A stretch of 64,000 bases of DNA from Lamellibrachia columna (lineage: Eukaryota; Annelida; Polychaeta; Sabellida; Siboglinidae). Below, one piece after another: positions 49,301 to 57,500 of this stretch. A model generated the notes under the pieces. That model saw nothing but the letters and a program-made list of their open reading frames with translations. It was not told the origin of the DNA and ran no database searches. The position numbers were made by a program, and so were the translations under genes. The first letter of the stretch is position 1, and each line of letters opens with the position of its first letter. The DNA lies in assembly GCA_963662155.1 (NCBI GenBank), contig OY759263.1, positions 31,349,023 to 31,413,022 of the forward strand, given 5' to 3'.

Positions 49301-50276
49301 TTGCCATCAGTCTGGCTGAGCCAAGTGTCCTGCTTCGGGAAGAAGATCTTTTCTGCGAATTTGTTCACATTTCCTTCCAAATAATCTACCTTTTGAAAAA
49401 TAATCTCCCTTTAAATTAAATATTCTCCTTTTAGAAAATAATCTCTTTTTGAAATTATCTCCTTTTTGAAAAATAATTTTCCTTACCAATAATCTCCTTT
49501 TTGAAAAGTAATCTCAAATAATCTCCATTTCAGATAATCTCCTTTTTAGATAAATCCACATTTTCTATGAAAGGTGGCTACAGAATGCTTGAAACGTCCC
49601 CCTGAGACTTTCATAAAAAATTTTATTATGGGGGTTTCCTTCACCCCCTGCAGGGGAATCTCCTTCCTCTTAAATATTTAATTTGGTCCCTTTGAATAGT
49701 GGGAATTAATATTTATGCAATGAGGTTGTTGATTTTTAAAGTCAAACAAACATGAAAGTTACAATACACCAAATACAATACAACACAGAGAGTCACTTAT
49801 GGGCGTTGTGGTGAGTTTGTCTTTGAATAAACTATGTGGTTAATTTTTGGTTTTTATTTGAATACCAAGGGTAGTGATCCCTGAATACCAAGGGTAGTGA
49901 CAACTGGATATTTTTATATTAATAATACAGTTGTACACTAATAAAACTTCTCTAGTGCCTAAATCTTCAGGAACCCGAGCTCAGAGGCCCAACAAACCAG
50001 AATCATTAAGCATGATCGTGAACAGGGACACGCAGCAATTATGTTAATACAATAAGAATTGGGTAGACAGAGAATGTATGGAGTGAAATTTCAGGATGTG
50101 CTAACGGGCTGTGTCTGTTTAGGGCCGAGAATGACGTGTTTGAGGATGCCTCTAGTGAACCATATCAAGACGTCAGCCCCGGCTCCGACGAGTCATATGG
50201 AGACCGTTACCTTCAAGCAGATCCTCCTGCATCACTGCTCACAAAGGTCGGAGGCATCTCCATAGCGACACACTGA
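22196..50276 (+). CDS. TDRD7: TDRD7-like LOTUS/dsRBD/Tudor protein, 29 coding exons, 1,348 aa
   Basis: Predicted germ-granule scaffold of the piRNA/mRNA-regulation pathway. In animals TDRD7 proteins bind RNA or Vasa through LOTUS domains and dimethyl-arginine partners through Tudor domains. I joined the exons 22196-22277, 23026-23131, 23689-23809, 24963-25598, 25859-26098, 29086-29422, 30816-30881, 31480-31635, 33039-33110, 33676-33759, 34817-34857, 35405-35538, 37956-38031, 38918-38961, 39603-39714, 39893-40015, 40394-40534, 40998-41085, 42507-42611, 43192-43292, 43705-43863, 44130-44225, 44618-44730, 45068-45182, 46251-46337, 46878-46997, 47752-47853, 49038-49273 and 50123-50276. Every junction is GT-AG and in phase, with no internal stop. 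The start ATG has a good context (agaagATGG). An AG 4 bp before it could be a 5'-UTR acceptor. TDRD5 is less likely because there are three Tudor domains. At 1,348 aa it is somewhat longer than vertebrate TDRD7 (about 1,100 aa). Confidence 0.88.
23930..24235. repeat. ~40-bp minisatellite in TDRD7-like intron 3
   Basis: About seven copies of a unit built on ttgtagactgaatcatca, ctccaatgtcactt and similar, varying from 36 to 42 bp. It begins about 120 bp after the exon 3 donor. Confidence 0.9.
24430..24955. repeat. 41-bp minisatellite ending at the exon 4 acceptor
   Basis: About 12 copies of a 41-bp unit (actgttaactcaactgtcac followed by attgctacagtgtcactttt). Some copies are shortened by internal deletion. 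The last degenerate copy (caactgtcaccttgctataa) runs into the tgttgcag acceptor of exon 4 at 24,963, so the array supplies the branch-point and pyrimidine region. Confidence 0.9.
24963..25598 (+). CDS. TDRD7: TDRD7-like exon 4: basic linker with four 18-aa repeats
   Basis: Residues 104-315, entered and left in phase 0. The segment is rich in Arg, Pro, Ser, Gln and His, and predicted disordered. Residues about 169-241 are four tandem 18-residue units of the type GPRSSQNTKLQFVHGNLT (54 bp each), diverging towards the C-terminal side. The ORF starts upstream at 24,939, but the intron acceptor shows translation begins at 24,963 by splicing. No catalytic motif is seen. It links the first LOTUS domain to the middle of the protein. 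Confidence 0.85.
25859..29422 (+). CDS. TDRD7: TDRD7-like exons 5-6: low-complexity linker
   Basis: Exons 25859-26098 (residues 316-395) and 29086-29422 (residues 396-508). Exon 5 follows a strong pyrimidine tract and gttttgccttcag. Exon 6 contains a short acidic Ser/Asp stretch (FFNDDSSPSSPDSDTSSLSS). I recognise no domain here. Phase agreement (0, then 1) and the flanking exons support both. The exon 5 acceptor is less certain because a later in-frame AG (before EPLPETTESS) could serve. Confidence 0.7.
27915..28120. repeat. ~43-bp tandem repeat, ~5 copies
   Basis: Units contain gtatgctatataacatgact, then (t)ta(c)gatacaaataggtgcag, with scattered changes. The 107-codon minus-strand ORF here is a by-product. 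Confidence 0.85.
28785..28920. repeat. 22-bp tandem repeat, ~6 copies
   Basis: Perfect or near-perfect repeats of tagtttgtttagttatccct plus at. The last copies change tagttt to tggttt. Confidence 0.95.
29850..29885. repeat. (GGGT)n microsatellite
   Basis: About nine GGGT/GGAT tetranucleotides directly upstream of the SINE head at 29,884. Confidence 0.9.
29884..30040 (+). mobile_element. tRNA-derived SINE
   Basis: The tRNA-like head contains aggtagctcggcagttagag (A box) and ggtattcgaaa (degraded B box). The body has tgtgtccttcagaggaagca and cccttctacctggtgtc, shared with the minus-strand SINE at 21,846-22,015. It lies in TDRD7-like intron 6. Confidence 0.65.
30816..33110 (+). CDS. TDRD7: TDRD7-like exons 7-9: linker and double-stranded-RNA-binding-type domain
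   Basis: Exons 30816-30881, 31480-31635 and 33039-33110 encode residues 508-606, all in phase 1. From residue about 532 the protein reads DAQFKTMLASYLRKN, then YETAWVGTKKNPNRYVSS, TKIDGVIFGSL, and FPSAEEAEEKAAQNACQEL. This is the alpha-beta-beta-beta-alpha layout of a dsRBD: an L-x-x-Y/L-L helix, a Y-E-T strand, V-x-x-(F)G, and the closing helix with E-A-E-x-x-A-A-Q-x-A. In classic dsRBDs the last helix begins with a K-K-x-A-K basic patch. Here it is A-E-E-K-A-A, so RNA affinity may be weak or the domain may serve protein contact. The fold call is my inference from pattern. Confidence 0.75.
32204..32960. mobile_element. ~750-bp MITE in TDRD7-like intron 8
   Basis: The left end has tcacacagtaagataccaaa followed by ctcgg. 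The right end has ccgagtttggtatcttgtgt followed by ga, its inverted counterpart over roughly 25 bp with a 2-3 base gap. No transposase is found inside. It ends about 80 bp before exon 9, within the intron that splits the dsRBD-type domain. Confidence 0.6.
33676..38031 (+). CDS. TDRD7: TDRD7-like exons 10-13: lysine-rich linker and second LOTUS domain
   Basis: Exons 33676-33759, 34817-34857, 35405-35538 and 37956-38031 encode residues 606-717. Residues 606-636 form a Lys/Ala/Ser/Thr linker with RKKKGAAAK that could act as a nuclear or RNA-contact patch. The LOTUS fold follows: DKVKKRVKEIASKHVSGLWI, then AQLAVEYRATYWEEPP, then DILQLIEEWTDIIKLEQ. The pattern of a leading helix, a G-L-W/L turn, Y-x-x-x-Y, and an (L)xxLIE helix fits OST-HTH. 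The exon 12 start at 35,405 was chosen because it keeps phase 0 and the reading frame with IASKHVSGLW. A CR1 insertion sits in the intron between exons 12 and 13. Confidence 0.8.
34262..34400. repeat. (TA)n microsatellite
   Basis: About 80 bp of pure TA, then imperfect tatatatagt units. Tyrosine-isoleucine ORFs on both strands are artefacts. Confidence 0.97.
34408..34755. repeat. GGGCC-rich irregular repeat
   Basis: A block of very high G+C in an AT-rich intron. It is composed of cgggccgggcctgggcct-like words, irregularly spaced by short AT-rich pieces. It immediately follows the TA microsatellite and ends 60 bp before exon 11. Pro/Gly/Ala ORFs on both strands come from this repeat. Confidence 0.9.
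36087..37738 (-). mobile_element. CR1-type LINE, 5'-truncated, intact RT domain
   Basis: A minus-strand ORF of 517 codons (37,740-36,187) holds an uninterrupted reverse transcriptase and its C-terminal part. The RT finger/palm includes MKDNKSPGVDGIPPKLL and EWKEANIIPLFKKG. The core has IIYLDFQKAFDKVPH, SGVPQGSVLGPILFLIYIN, and the catalytic VLKFADDTKLF. The C-terminal part includes RPHLEYC and YLRRAGYK. The endonuclease and ORF1 are missing, as expected for 5' truncation. A 3' UTR and a tail of cttgttaaat repeats follow to about 36,087. It lies antisense in TDRD7-like intron 12. The intact frame suggests recent insertion. It is not a host gene. Confidence 0.93.
38043..38252. repeat. 29-bp minisatellite, ~7 copies
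   Basis: Unit cagacagccatggtggttac plus catgttaca. It starts about 12 bp after the exon 13 donor, so it directly abuts that splice site. Confidence 0.92.
38918..42611 (+). CDS. TDRD7: TDRD7-like exons 14-19: first extended Tudor domain
   Basis: Exons 38918-38961, 39603-39714, 39893-40015, 40394-40534, 40998-41085 and 42507-42611 encode residues 718-922. The extended Tudor fold starts at ITVLISHLVDCSHFYVQC. Its core contains LFCVAKYEDGNWYRALI (W795, Y796) and CEVMYVDFGN (Y817, D819, F820, N822). The SN-like C-terminal half follows, with AIRCSLHG and WSEDAINFFFNLS. The aromatic-cage residues and the closing Asn used for symmetric dimethyl-arginine binding in this family are all present, making this the best candidate for ligand binding. 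Confidence 0.9.
40678..40935. repeat. Dispersed repeat and AT-rich low-complexity DNA in intron 17
   Basis: At 40,678-40,740 the sequence (tttagtatagcaccatatct, attgtttgtggtgcttt) resembles 12,222-12,290. Then aataaata-rich low-complexity DNA runs to about 40,930. Confidence 0.55.
41455..42025. repeat. 37/38-bp minisatellite, ~15 copies
   Basis: Unit tgtcctgtacacgtgcactg followed by tgttgtaacattgttaca. The first six copies are mostly 38 bp (acacgtgc or acacttgc). The later ones are 37 bp (acactgc) and almost identical, showing directional homogenisation. It is in TDRD7-like intron 18. Confidence 0.95.
42629..42796. repeat. 55-bp tandem repeat, 3 copies
   Basis: Catattgttattatagctct and the following bases recur at 42,629, 42,684 and 42,739 with an exact 55-bp period. 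It begins 17 bp after the exon 19 donor. Each unit contains a pyrimidine-rich accttgctctacag that resembles an acceptor. Confidence 0.93.
43192..45182 (+). CDS. TDRD7: TDRD7-like exons 20-24: second extended Tudor domain
   Basis: Exons 43192-43292, 43705-43863, 44130-44225, 44618-44730 and 45068-45182 encode residues 922-1116. The order is WPVLVTSVKMTTEVTIRLVG, DKLEELEERLSSLADMA, VYAVCTTDTEGSSWSRV, CEVTFLDHGDSDFV, then LPYQALSCKLTGLE and the SN-like half. Compared with the first Tudor domain the cage is degraded. Tyr after Trp is Ser (S997), the F-G-N core is H-G-D (1016-1018), so dimethyl-arginine binding is doubtful. The fold itself appears intact. Confidence 0.9.
45583..46245. repeat. ~44-bp minisatellite abutting the exon 25 acceptor
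   Basis: About 15 copies of a 43-46-bp unit (gctgtgttggttgtagcgtg, then ggggtaccatagaggtgtat, gtga). The exon 25 acceptor (gtgagctgtgtgacgcag) is itself a modified unit. Two overlapping 279-codon minus-strand ORFs (45,537-46,392) rich in His/Thr/Pro are by-products. Confidence 0.95.
46251..50276 (+). CDS. TDRD7: TDRD7-like exons 25-29: third extended Tudor domain and C-terminus
   Basis: Exons 46251-46337, 46878-46997, 47752-47853, 49038-49273 and 50123-50276 encode residues 1117-1348. The third Tudor domain has GDIYIQCQGPGLQQLEKVAD, DQLCIAKNSDSGNWYRAKV (W1172, Y1173) and VEVKFVDHGIID, then AVRCQLYGLPPED with the SN-like half. F and N of the cage motif are His (1193) and Ile (1195), so this copy also departs from the ligand-binding consensus. 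The last 50 residues are acidic and probably disordered, ending SLLTKVGGISIATH and TGA. Exon 25 uses a weak-looking donor (gtctgc). Confidence 0.88.
47320..47736 (+). mobile_element. CR1-type LINE 3' fragment ending at the exon 27 acceptor
   Basis: Plus-strand copy of the 36-kb CR1 family. It starts in the C-terminal RT tail (GGAAAGCAACTAAATTTATT, then GAACTGAGAGACCTTAGTTA) and continues through the 3' UTR (gataagccaatggcttcctt) to the family tail catcttgttaaat. It has small indels and stops. Only about 15 bp of other sequence (gattttatgtccag) separates it from TDRD7-like exon 27. Confidence 0.88.
47985..48465. repeat. 41-bp minisatellite, ~11 copies, containing acceptor-like motif
   Basis: Exact 41-bp units tttcttttgtcatctctgct plus tctacttctcagtgccaggtg. 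Each carries a pyrimidine tract followed by CTCAG. Because 41 is not a multiple of 3 and no stop occurs in any frame, all three plus-strand frames stay open (47,967-48,492). It lies in TDRD7-like intron 27. Confidence 0.96.
49310..49560. repeat. Degenerate ~20-bp repeat in intron 28
   Basis: Variants of aataatctcctttttgaaaa recur about eight times between 49,375 and 49,545. The minus-strand 60-codon ORF is an artefact. Confidence 0.7.
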
Positions 50277-50293
50277 GGTCAACGATTGCCTGT

Positions 50294-50620
50294 GGATCAT
50301 TCTCTGTGAAATCAACCAATGGTCAAAAAGTTGATGTCTCAGAATTTACTTTAATTTTTACCAGTGACTATGTGGCTATACTTGACACTCCTGCAAAAGA
50401 ATTAGGTATTTACATGGAAATGTCTGTAATGCCCTATTATGTGAACAAAACCGCGCCCGTTGTTTTGACTGTTTTCAGGTGCCTCCAATCTTGATAAGTT
50501 TACGAGCAAAATTTCTGAAATTCTACATTTCTGAAACTCAGATTCCGAATTACAATTTGCATGCTGAGACATAAACTTTTTAATTTCCAGGAAATTGGTT
50601 GACTCGACATGGAATGACCT
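50294..50620. mobile_element. 327-bp MITE just after the TDRD7-like stop codon
   Basis: The left end has gatcattctctgtgaaatca followed by accaatgg. The right end has ggttgactcgacatggaatg followed by ac, which is the left end inverted. It is a shorter relative of the element at 13,133-13,950. It starts 18 bp after the stop codon and so probably forms part of the 3' UTR. Confidence 0.65.
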
Positions 50621-51114
50621 AGAAAGCAAGAAGCAATGTTTGTTCAGTGCAGTGGTTGTCTTAGTGTGATCTGAGGTGAACAAGAAAGGAAAGTAGTCTA
50701 GTGCAATGATTGTCTTTATTTGATCTTCGGTCGAATTGGGCAATGTTTGTCATTGGTGAATAGTCAAAAGTCCAAAAAGAAAATTCCTAAGCTATCCAAA
50801 ACAGACGTTCGTGATATTAACTTTTAGTAGATGTGATATTGGTTGCGGTGGAGACGATTTGTGTTTTATGTTCTGCATTATGTGTCAACTGTCAAAGCTA
50901 TATATGAAGGCCAGTACATCTGTAATACCAGGTGCTATCATCCTGCCAATTATTAATTGAAATGTTTGCGTGACTACGGTGTTATTGAGTGACATGAAAG
51001 CACTGCTATACGTATTACTAGTCAGCAGCAAACACAGCCGTTTTGACACATTGACTTGGATAATGGTGACTGTTTAAAAATGTACGATGTAAAAGCACAA
51101 ATATGCAGTATGGA

Positions 51115-51120
51115 AATAAA
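51115..51120 (+). promoter_or_regulatory. Candidate polyadenylation signal of the TDRD7-like gene
   Basis: A canonical AATAAA lies about 840 bp after the stop. No closer canonical signal was noticed. A 3' UTR of this length would contain the MITE at 50,294-50,620. This is weak evidence because AATAAA is frequent in this AT-rich DNA. Confidence 0.3.
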
Positions 51121-51159
51121 TACTTTGTAAATGGCAAAGCACCACTCAACAAATAAGTA

Positions 51160-51275
51160 GGGGAATGCAGTGTTAGTTGAGCCACTGGGTTAGTTGAGCC
51201 ACTGGGTTAGTTGAGCCACTGGGTTAGTTGAGCCACTGGGTTAGTTGAGCCACTGGGTTAGTTGAGCCACCCATG
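51160..51275. repeat. 17-bp tandem repeat, ~6 copies
   Basis: Perfect units of gccactgggttagttga. Related words recur at 51,600-51,635 (ctagttgagccaccc, tttagttgagg). Confidence 0.95.
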
Positions 51276-52690
51276 TTTCCCAGGAAAGTACAGCAACGAC
51301 AGTTACATGGTACCACCAAGTGATTGAACATGTTATTAGAACATGATTGACGTATAATAGGTTATGTTTGTCGCACGCAACAGTCAGAACATGTGAGTTA
51401 AAAGTATGTTTTCTGATGTTTTTCGAAACTTTTAGGAATTGTGATTAATGTCTGCTGGTGTGTAAACTATCAACGCACGTGACCAGACATTGTTGTTTGT
51501 GCACTTACAAATGGTTCGACTATGCACAGAGAAAAAGATTATTTACATCAATTCACGCATTAATGACAAGTTAATTAAATAAGCTTAATAGTCGAAACGG
51601 GGCTAGTTGAGCCACCCAAGGGAGGTTTAGTTGAGGAGTGGTTAAAGTACGAAGACGAGTATTCTTTATCCCAAAATACATCAAGGAATGCTATGCCAAC
51701 ATCTAGGATGTTACTAAACATTTCTTTCAAGTATAATAATACTAATTGTAGACTCTACCTATTTCTCTGCTCGAATTGTACATAGACTTGTAAAGTAACT
51801 GTGGCTTAGGATTTGCTTTGTTAATTAAATTTACTTTTGCCATTTCTATGCCAGATGAGGTGGTGGGTTACCATGGTACGTAACAATTATCTAGTTATAA
51901 TTCCGTTGTATATTGTATTATTTTATTATTACTGCATATTTATATTAGCTAGGACACATGTGGTGTTAGCACTTGTAAAGTGTATTTTGTCTCTGGATTA
52001 GTTCTAGGAGGAAATGTTTAGTGAAATGAGACATTTTATCATTTAGTATTTTAGTTGAGATGGTACAGCACAGTTAATTTTCTGTATCAGTGCGTTACTA
52101 TATCCGTTGTAAATATGTAAAATCTATTTCATGTGTGTATGTGCCTTTGTCAATTTCACGTGTAGAAAATTATAATTGTGAAACTTCTTGAAACTTGTAT
52201 TCCATAAAACTGTTTTCTTTCATGTGTTTCTGGTGTTTGTTGCATTAATGTTGGAGCTGTGTTTACAACAAGTTTGATATGTTCGGATTAGTGTCACAGC
52301 TTGGATTGCAGCATGGTCAAGTTATTGCGAGGACAGAAGACAGTGTACAGTTGAATATCTAACTTAGAACTTATTGCGGTTGTATGTCAGCAAGTATGTT
52401 AAAGTTGAAATTAATAGGTTGGCATTATATGCTTGGTGATATTTACCACATTAAAATTTTAGCAATAAAATATATGGGTGTCGTTATTTTATATATTTTT
52501 TAAATCAAACAAACATGACCTTGGAATACACCAGATTTTTATTGTTTGCAAATATATGTAACTTCAAAACATTACTCCAGACTTTAAAATACATATTTAC
52601 ATGTTTAAACACGTATTACTCGTATCAGTCTAACCTACCTATTCATATATTCTCCTATTTCTGGTAGAGATGCTTGCCTGGTTGTTTGAC
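51276..52690. other. Intergenic sequence between convergent genes
   Basis: AT-rich DNA. No ORF, RNA gene or repeat family recognised apart from tagttgagcc words near 51,600. Confidence 0.45.
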
Positions 52691-52694
52691 CATG

Positions 52695-52860
52695 GCCATG
52701 TCTGTAGTGTCGTAGTGGTTAGAACATTGGACCCAAAGGAGAGAACCCGGGTTTATATCCTCTTGCTGCCGTTTCAAAGCTTGGGTAATTTCGTTTGGTG
52801 TCACATGCAGATGTTTAGGGCACACATGCAAATGCACGGAACATTTCACAGCTGCATTTA
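52695..52860 (+). mobile_element. tRNA-derived SINE
   Basis: The head has ctgtagtgtcgtagtggtta followed by gaacattgg (A-box region) and a degraded B box (gggtttatatcc). The body ctcttgctgccgtttcaaag, then taatttcgt, matches the minus-strand SINE at 7,405-7,560. A short duplicated tail word (aaatgcacggaaca) follows. Confidence 0.65.
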
Positions 52861-52869
52861 AATGCACGG

Positions 52870-54070
52870 AACATGCTGGACATTCGCAGTACACATTCAA
52901 ATGCTTTTGTATTGTGACGACAAGCCTGATTTCCATAGTCTAGATCAGAAAGTTTTATTTATTACCAGGTCACACTTGAGTACAAAGGCCTCATTCATGG
53001 GCCATTCTGTGATAAAATGAGCATCATAAACATACATTAGCATAATTAACGATGTACACATGCGGCCATTGTACTTTAACTGGCCGTTTTCAGGTGAAAA
53101 AGTGGCCGGAATTGTCATCGTCCAAGATATCATTCTAAGTCTATTTTTCTTAAAGAAATCTCAAGGGCAATTCTGCAATTTTTTATCATAAGAATGGACG
53201 CGTGTCGCACATCATTACTTTGGCTGAGCTATAATGGAAGACCTACAATATAACGTTAATTACCAAGAATATCACGTAAATTACAAATCATGCATATTGG
53301 AATTTTATTATGAGTTTCACATAAAGTAACAGAAAATAAACCTTAATGCTTCAAACCTATGAACATACACACACTTATTACAGCCTGTTATCCCACCAGA
53401 TCATTGCAGTGTGACTTGGATGAGAGGACAACTTCAAAGCAAAGTGAAGCAAAACCGTTGCAACGGTTATACGTAACGTAACGTACCGTAACGTAACTTA
53501 CGGCTGTGAGGCTTTTGGTCTCTACTCGTTGAAGGTAGACTGGCCGAATAGGTCAATATGTTAGGTACAAGAAGGTGGGTCCTGAATTTCGCAAAGGATG
53601 GTTTTGATTAACAGGTAGGAACAAAATGCCACTGAAATTATACATTCAAATGAATGCCAACTTTCCGCAGCACAACGTTTGTAACAAACCATGTTACGGC
53701 GAATTTATATGGTTGCCCACTAAAACAGAACATATTCCTTATTGTGTTCTATCCCGGAATTTGACCATAGGATGACTTGAACTGTTCGCGTGCGTGCTTG
53801 CGTGCGTCCGTGCTGGCGTGCTTGTGTGCGTGCGGGTGTACTATATCTAGCTAAATGATTTTTTTCTAGCGCGCAATTTATGCTCTTTCTAATTACCTAC
53901 TGACGTTTTCTGGTGACATAATGTTGACATGTGTCCGCCCATAATGAACTGATACATGCAGACTGCCAGTGCGAGCATAGGTTCCTGTATTCATTGTGTT
54001 GCGTGTATTAAATGGAAATGACGTGGCCACATTCTCCGCATGAACAGAAATAGAGATATAGTGTTCCACG
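52870..54070. other. Intergenic sequence without recognised genes
   Basis: Contains cgtaacgta repeats at 53,470-53,500 and a GCGTGC-rich run at 53,785-53,835. No gene seen. Confidence 0.45.
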
Positions 54071-54074
54071 TGCT

Positions 54075-54260
54075 GCTTTGAAATGGACACGACCTGGGAG
54101 AAAAGGCGGCACACAGGGCACCTGGAGAAGAACCGTGAAGGAAGAAATGATGCTGGTTGGGAAGACGTGCAATGGACTCAGTTGCTCGCCCAAGACCGTG
54201 CTGGCTGAGGGAGATTTGATGGCGCCTTAAGCTCCCGTGGGAGCGAGGAGAATTGAGTGA
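54075..54260 (+). mobile_element. LINE ORF2 C-terminal fragment
   Basis: Translation WTRPGRKGGTQGTWRRTVKE is followed, after one frameshift, by QLLAQDRAG, a TGA in place of the usual Trp, then GRFDGALSSRGSEEN and a stop. The G-T-W-R-R-T-V-x-x-E-M and L-A-Q-D-R motifs with the closing G-A-L-x-S-x-G-S-E-E are the conserved ORF2 end of a widespread non-LTR family. Frameshift and nonsense change mark it as dead. It lies 240 bp beyond the SLC22 stop codon. Confidence 0.75.
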
Positions 54261-54503
54261 TGTGTAATGGATGCCACATTCAGAGTCTTGGGTTTGCTGC
54301 TTGTGTTCTCATCATACGCCAATTGTCGATACGCAGGATTCCAAACAAACGTCGCGCTAGAACACCTCCCGGTAATTATTAGATCTAGTCTAGTTCAATC
54401 TGCTACAATGCCGTTATGGTAACACGAGTCTGGCGAAGATTTCTTACAAGGATGAAGCAATCTGCTGCAAATCGTCGTACAGGACGATCGGACGTTACAG
54501 GCG

Positions 54504-57500
54504 TTAGTTGTTGTCGTAGTCCGTCTTGTAGACATCCATGTTTGTACTGACGTTGTCTGTTTGCTCTCTGCTCGGTTTCCTGACAGAGGAAGAGAACAGA
54601 GTAAGAAAACAATACAAAGTATCATGTATTCTGACGTCAGTAATATAGGGGAAGTTCCTGAAAACCCATCCTTCTCAGAAAGCACACCACGTTTAGTTCT
54701 AGGACAAACACTGATGATAACGCGACCTTTCTATAGTGTTAATTTTTTAATCATAACATAACTTGTGTTATTTATTTAATCGGCTGACAAAAGTTGCATA
54801 AGTACAGTATTGGTGTCATCACACTAGATGAAGTGACTTACACACTGTGCAAGCTTTACTTTTATGCATTTTGGGAACTATGATATAGATAGGATAAGTT
54901 AAAAAAAATTAGGTATTTGAATACGCACCTTCCGAACTCTTCCCCATCTTCCAACGTCTCGGGAAGGGTTTTGTTGAGTGTTTCTGGGAGCAGGGTGGTC
55001 GACAGGCTGGCAGTAATGGCTGCGATCCCATATAGCAGGAATGGCATCGGACCCCAATATGTAGTCTGAAAATGAAATTGTAAAATTACATTTTAAATAG
55101 TGTACGACAATACTACTTTTGTGTCGCCTATATGTACAGGTCCAGAGTTCAGAGGTCTTACAGCCTCAGTTACCTGGAATGTACAACGGTTTTCATTGGT
55201 CATCTGATACGAAGCTATTTTTGTATAAAAAAAAACAATGCCCTCATTTTTCTGAATTTTTCGATTTCAAAGTATATCTAAATTGTGTTGTACTTGTCTA
55301 TTTCATGTTTACTTTGTATTGTTATACTATATTTAGGGCCTACCACCAGACATTTTATCAAACGTGAACTTGACAGATCAATAAATCCTACGAAATACAT
55401 TATCTGTTTTACGTATTTCTGTACAGTTGACTACTAACAATGAAATGGGCACAGAACGGCAACGAAAGAAGGGATACCGGAACTACTTACAAGGCGACCG
55501 AACTGCGGCTGTATGAGTCCACCGACGCGGGCACACATCGACGAAGATCCGACCCCGACTTGTCTAACGACGGTAGGGAACAATTCTGCCGAGTACACAT
55601 AGATGACGCCGAACACGGCGGAGATGAAGAACTTGCCGCACATACTGAAGACAACCAGAGCCGTGTGGAGACCTGAAATATCCATTGAATGACTTATTTA
55701 CAAACACCACACGATGCTGAAGACGACTAGAGCCGCGTAGAGACCTGAAAGGTTCAGTGAATGACTTATTTACAAAGACCACACAACGCTGAAGACGACT
55801 AGAGCCGCGCAGAGACGTGAATGGTCCAGTGAATGACTTATTTACAAAGACCACACGATGCTGAAGACGACTAGAGCCGCGCAGAGACGTGAATGGTCCA
55901 GTGAATGACTTATTTACAAAGACCACACGATGCTGAAGACGACTAGAGCCGCGCAGAGACGTGAATGGTCCAGTGAATGACTTATTTACAAAGACCACAC
56001 GATGCTGAAGACGACTAGAGCCGCGCAGAGACGTGAATGGTCCAGTGAATGACTTATTTACAAAGACCACACGATGCTGAAGACGACTAGAGCCGCGCAG
56101 AGACCTGGAAGGTTCGTATAATGATTAAGTAAACACACATCAGTGTTGAAGGCCAATGTCGCCGTTTACAAACATGAACGGATCGTGAAATGACTTAATT
56201 ACAAAAACACCACATCATGCTGGAGGAGAGTAGAAACGTGAAGCGTTTATTGAATGACTCTAAGTTTCAAACACTACATGATTTGGAAGGCCAGTATACA
56301 GACGAGTTAAGACCCGACATCTTAATTTCCGTAATCTTGGTGCAGCAGCGACTTACTTACTTAGGTTTACTTAGGTTCTTCCTGACCGTAGGCGGTGGCC
56401 TCGGTGGTCAGATCTTCAACTTTCCCTTGGAATGCTCTACGACTTCCTGGCAAGGCAGCTTTGTAGTTGTGGAGAAACTCCTTAGTACTCCAATGTCTAT
56501 CTAGACGGTTTTTAAATGAGTTGACACTTGGGGCAGTTACAACTACTTTCGGTAGATCATTCCAAAATCTGGTAACTCTAAGTGAGAAGCTTTCTTTTCT
56601 AACATTTGTACAAGCACGTTCTATAAACAATGTCAAACTATGACCCCTTGTTCCTTCCCTTGTATCACTGTCTTTGTACAGCTTGACAATGTTAGATACA
56701 TCACTGTCATATTTCCCTTGGAGCAGTTTATATACCTCAATCATATCACTACGAGTTCGTCTATATGCAAGTGTAGGAAGTTTAAATATATGAAGTCTTT
56801 CCTCGTAAGGAATATTTTTCATACCAGGAAGCTGCTTTGTTGCGCGTCTCTGTACTTGAATTTGGTGCAGAAAATTTACAGGAAAGCGTGGAATATCGAA
56901 TAGAGTAAGTATTACTATTGCATATATATTATACATAAACGTATTGTAGACATATATTAGGAAACAGTTTTTGTTAATTATTAGTCAAAGGCAGTATTTT
57001 AGAGTAAGTTAGTTCCGGAGTCAGAAACAGTGGAACATAGGTTAGAATAAGTATTACTATTACACATATATTATACACAAACTTCTTATAGGCATATATT
57101 AAGAAACTGTTTTTGTTAACAGAGGCAGTATTTTCCCGGACTCAAATTCAACGAGCGATAAAAGGGAGTTTGTATACAGGTCGTGAATTAAACTGATGTA
57201 CTAAACTATCGTAACGTAAGTTGGTATACACTGACTTCGTTGTTTTGTTAAAGTGTTCTCCGTATTCGTTATGTGGCAGGCTTTTTCTTTGCTCGTGCGA
57301 GCTTAGTAGAACATACATAGTTAGCAAGTATATTAGCCTAAAGTGTTCTTTTGAACACACAACAGCAAGGCTAACGTAGCAATCAAATTAAAACTAAATT
57401 ATGTGATGGCGCCGTGCAAACGGCAGGTAAAGGCCACCGTTTAATATGCAGCAGCTGCAGCAAGTCCGGATGTGAGAAGTCCTGGGCTGAGGTTCAGGCG

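Noticed and set aside
55564..56070. 168-codon repeat protein on the minus strand
   Set aside because: Translation of the 72-bp acceptor-junction array. Its last part merges with the true SLC22 exon in the wrong frame.
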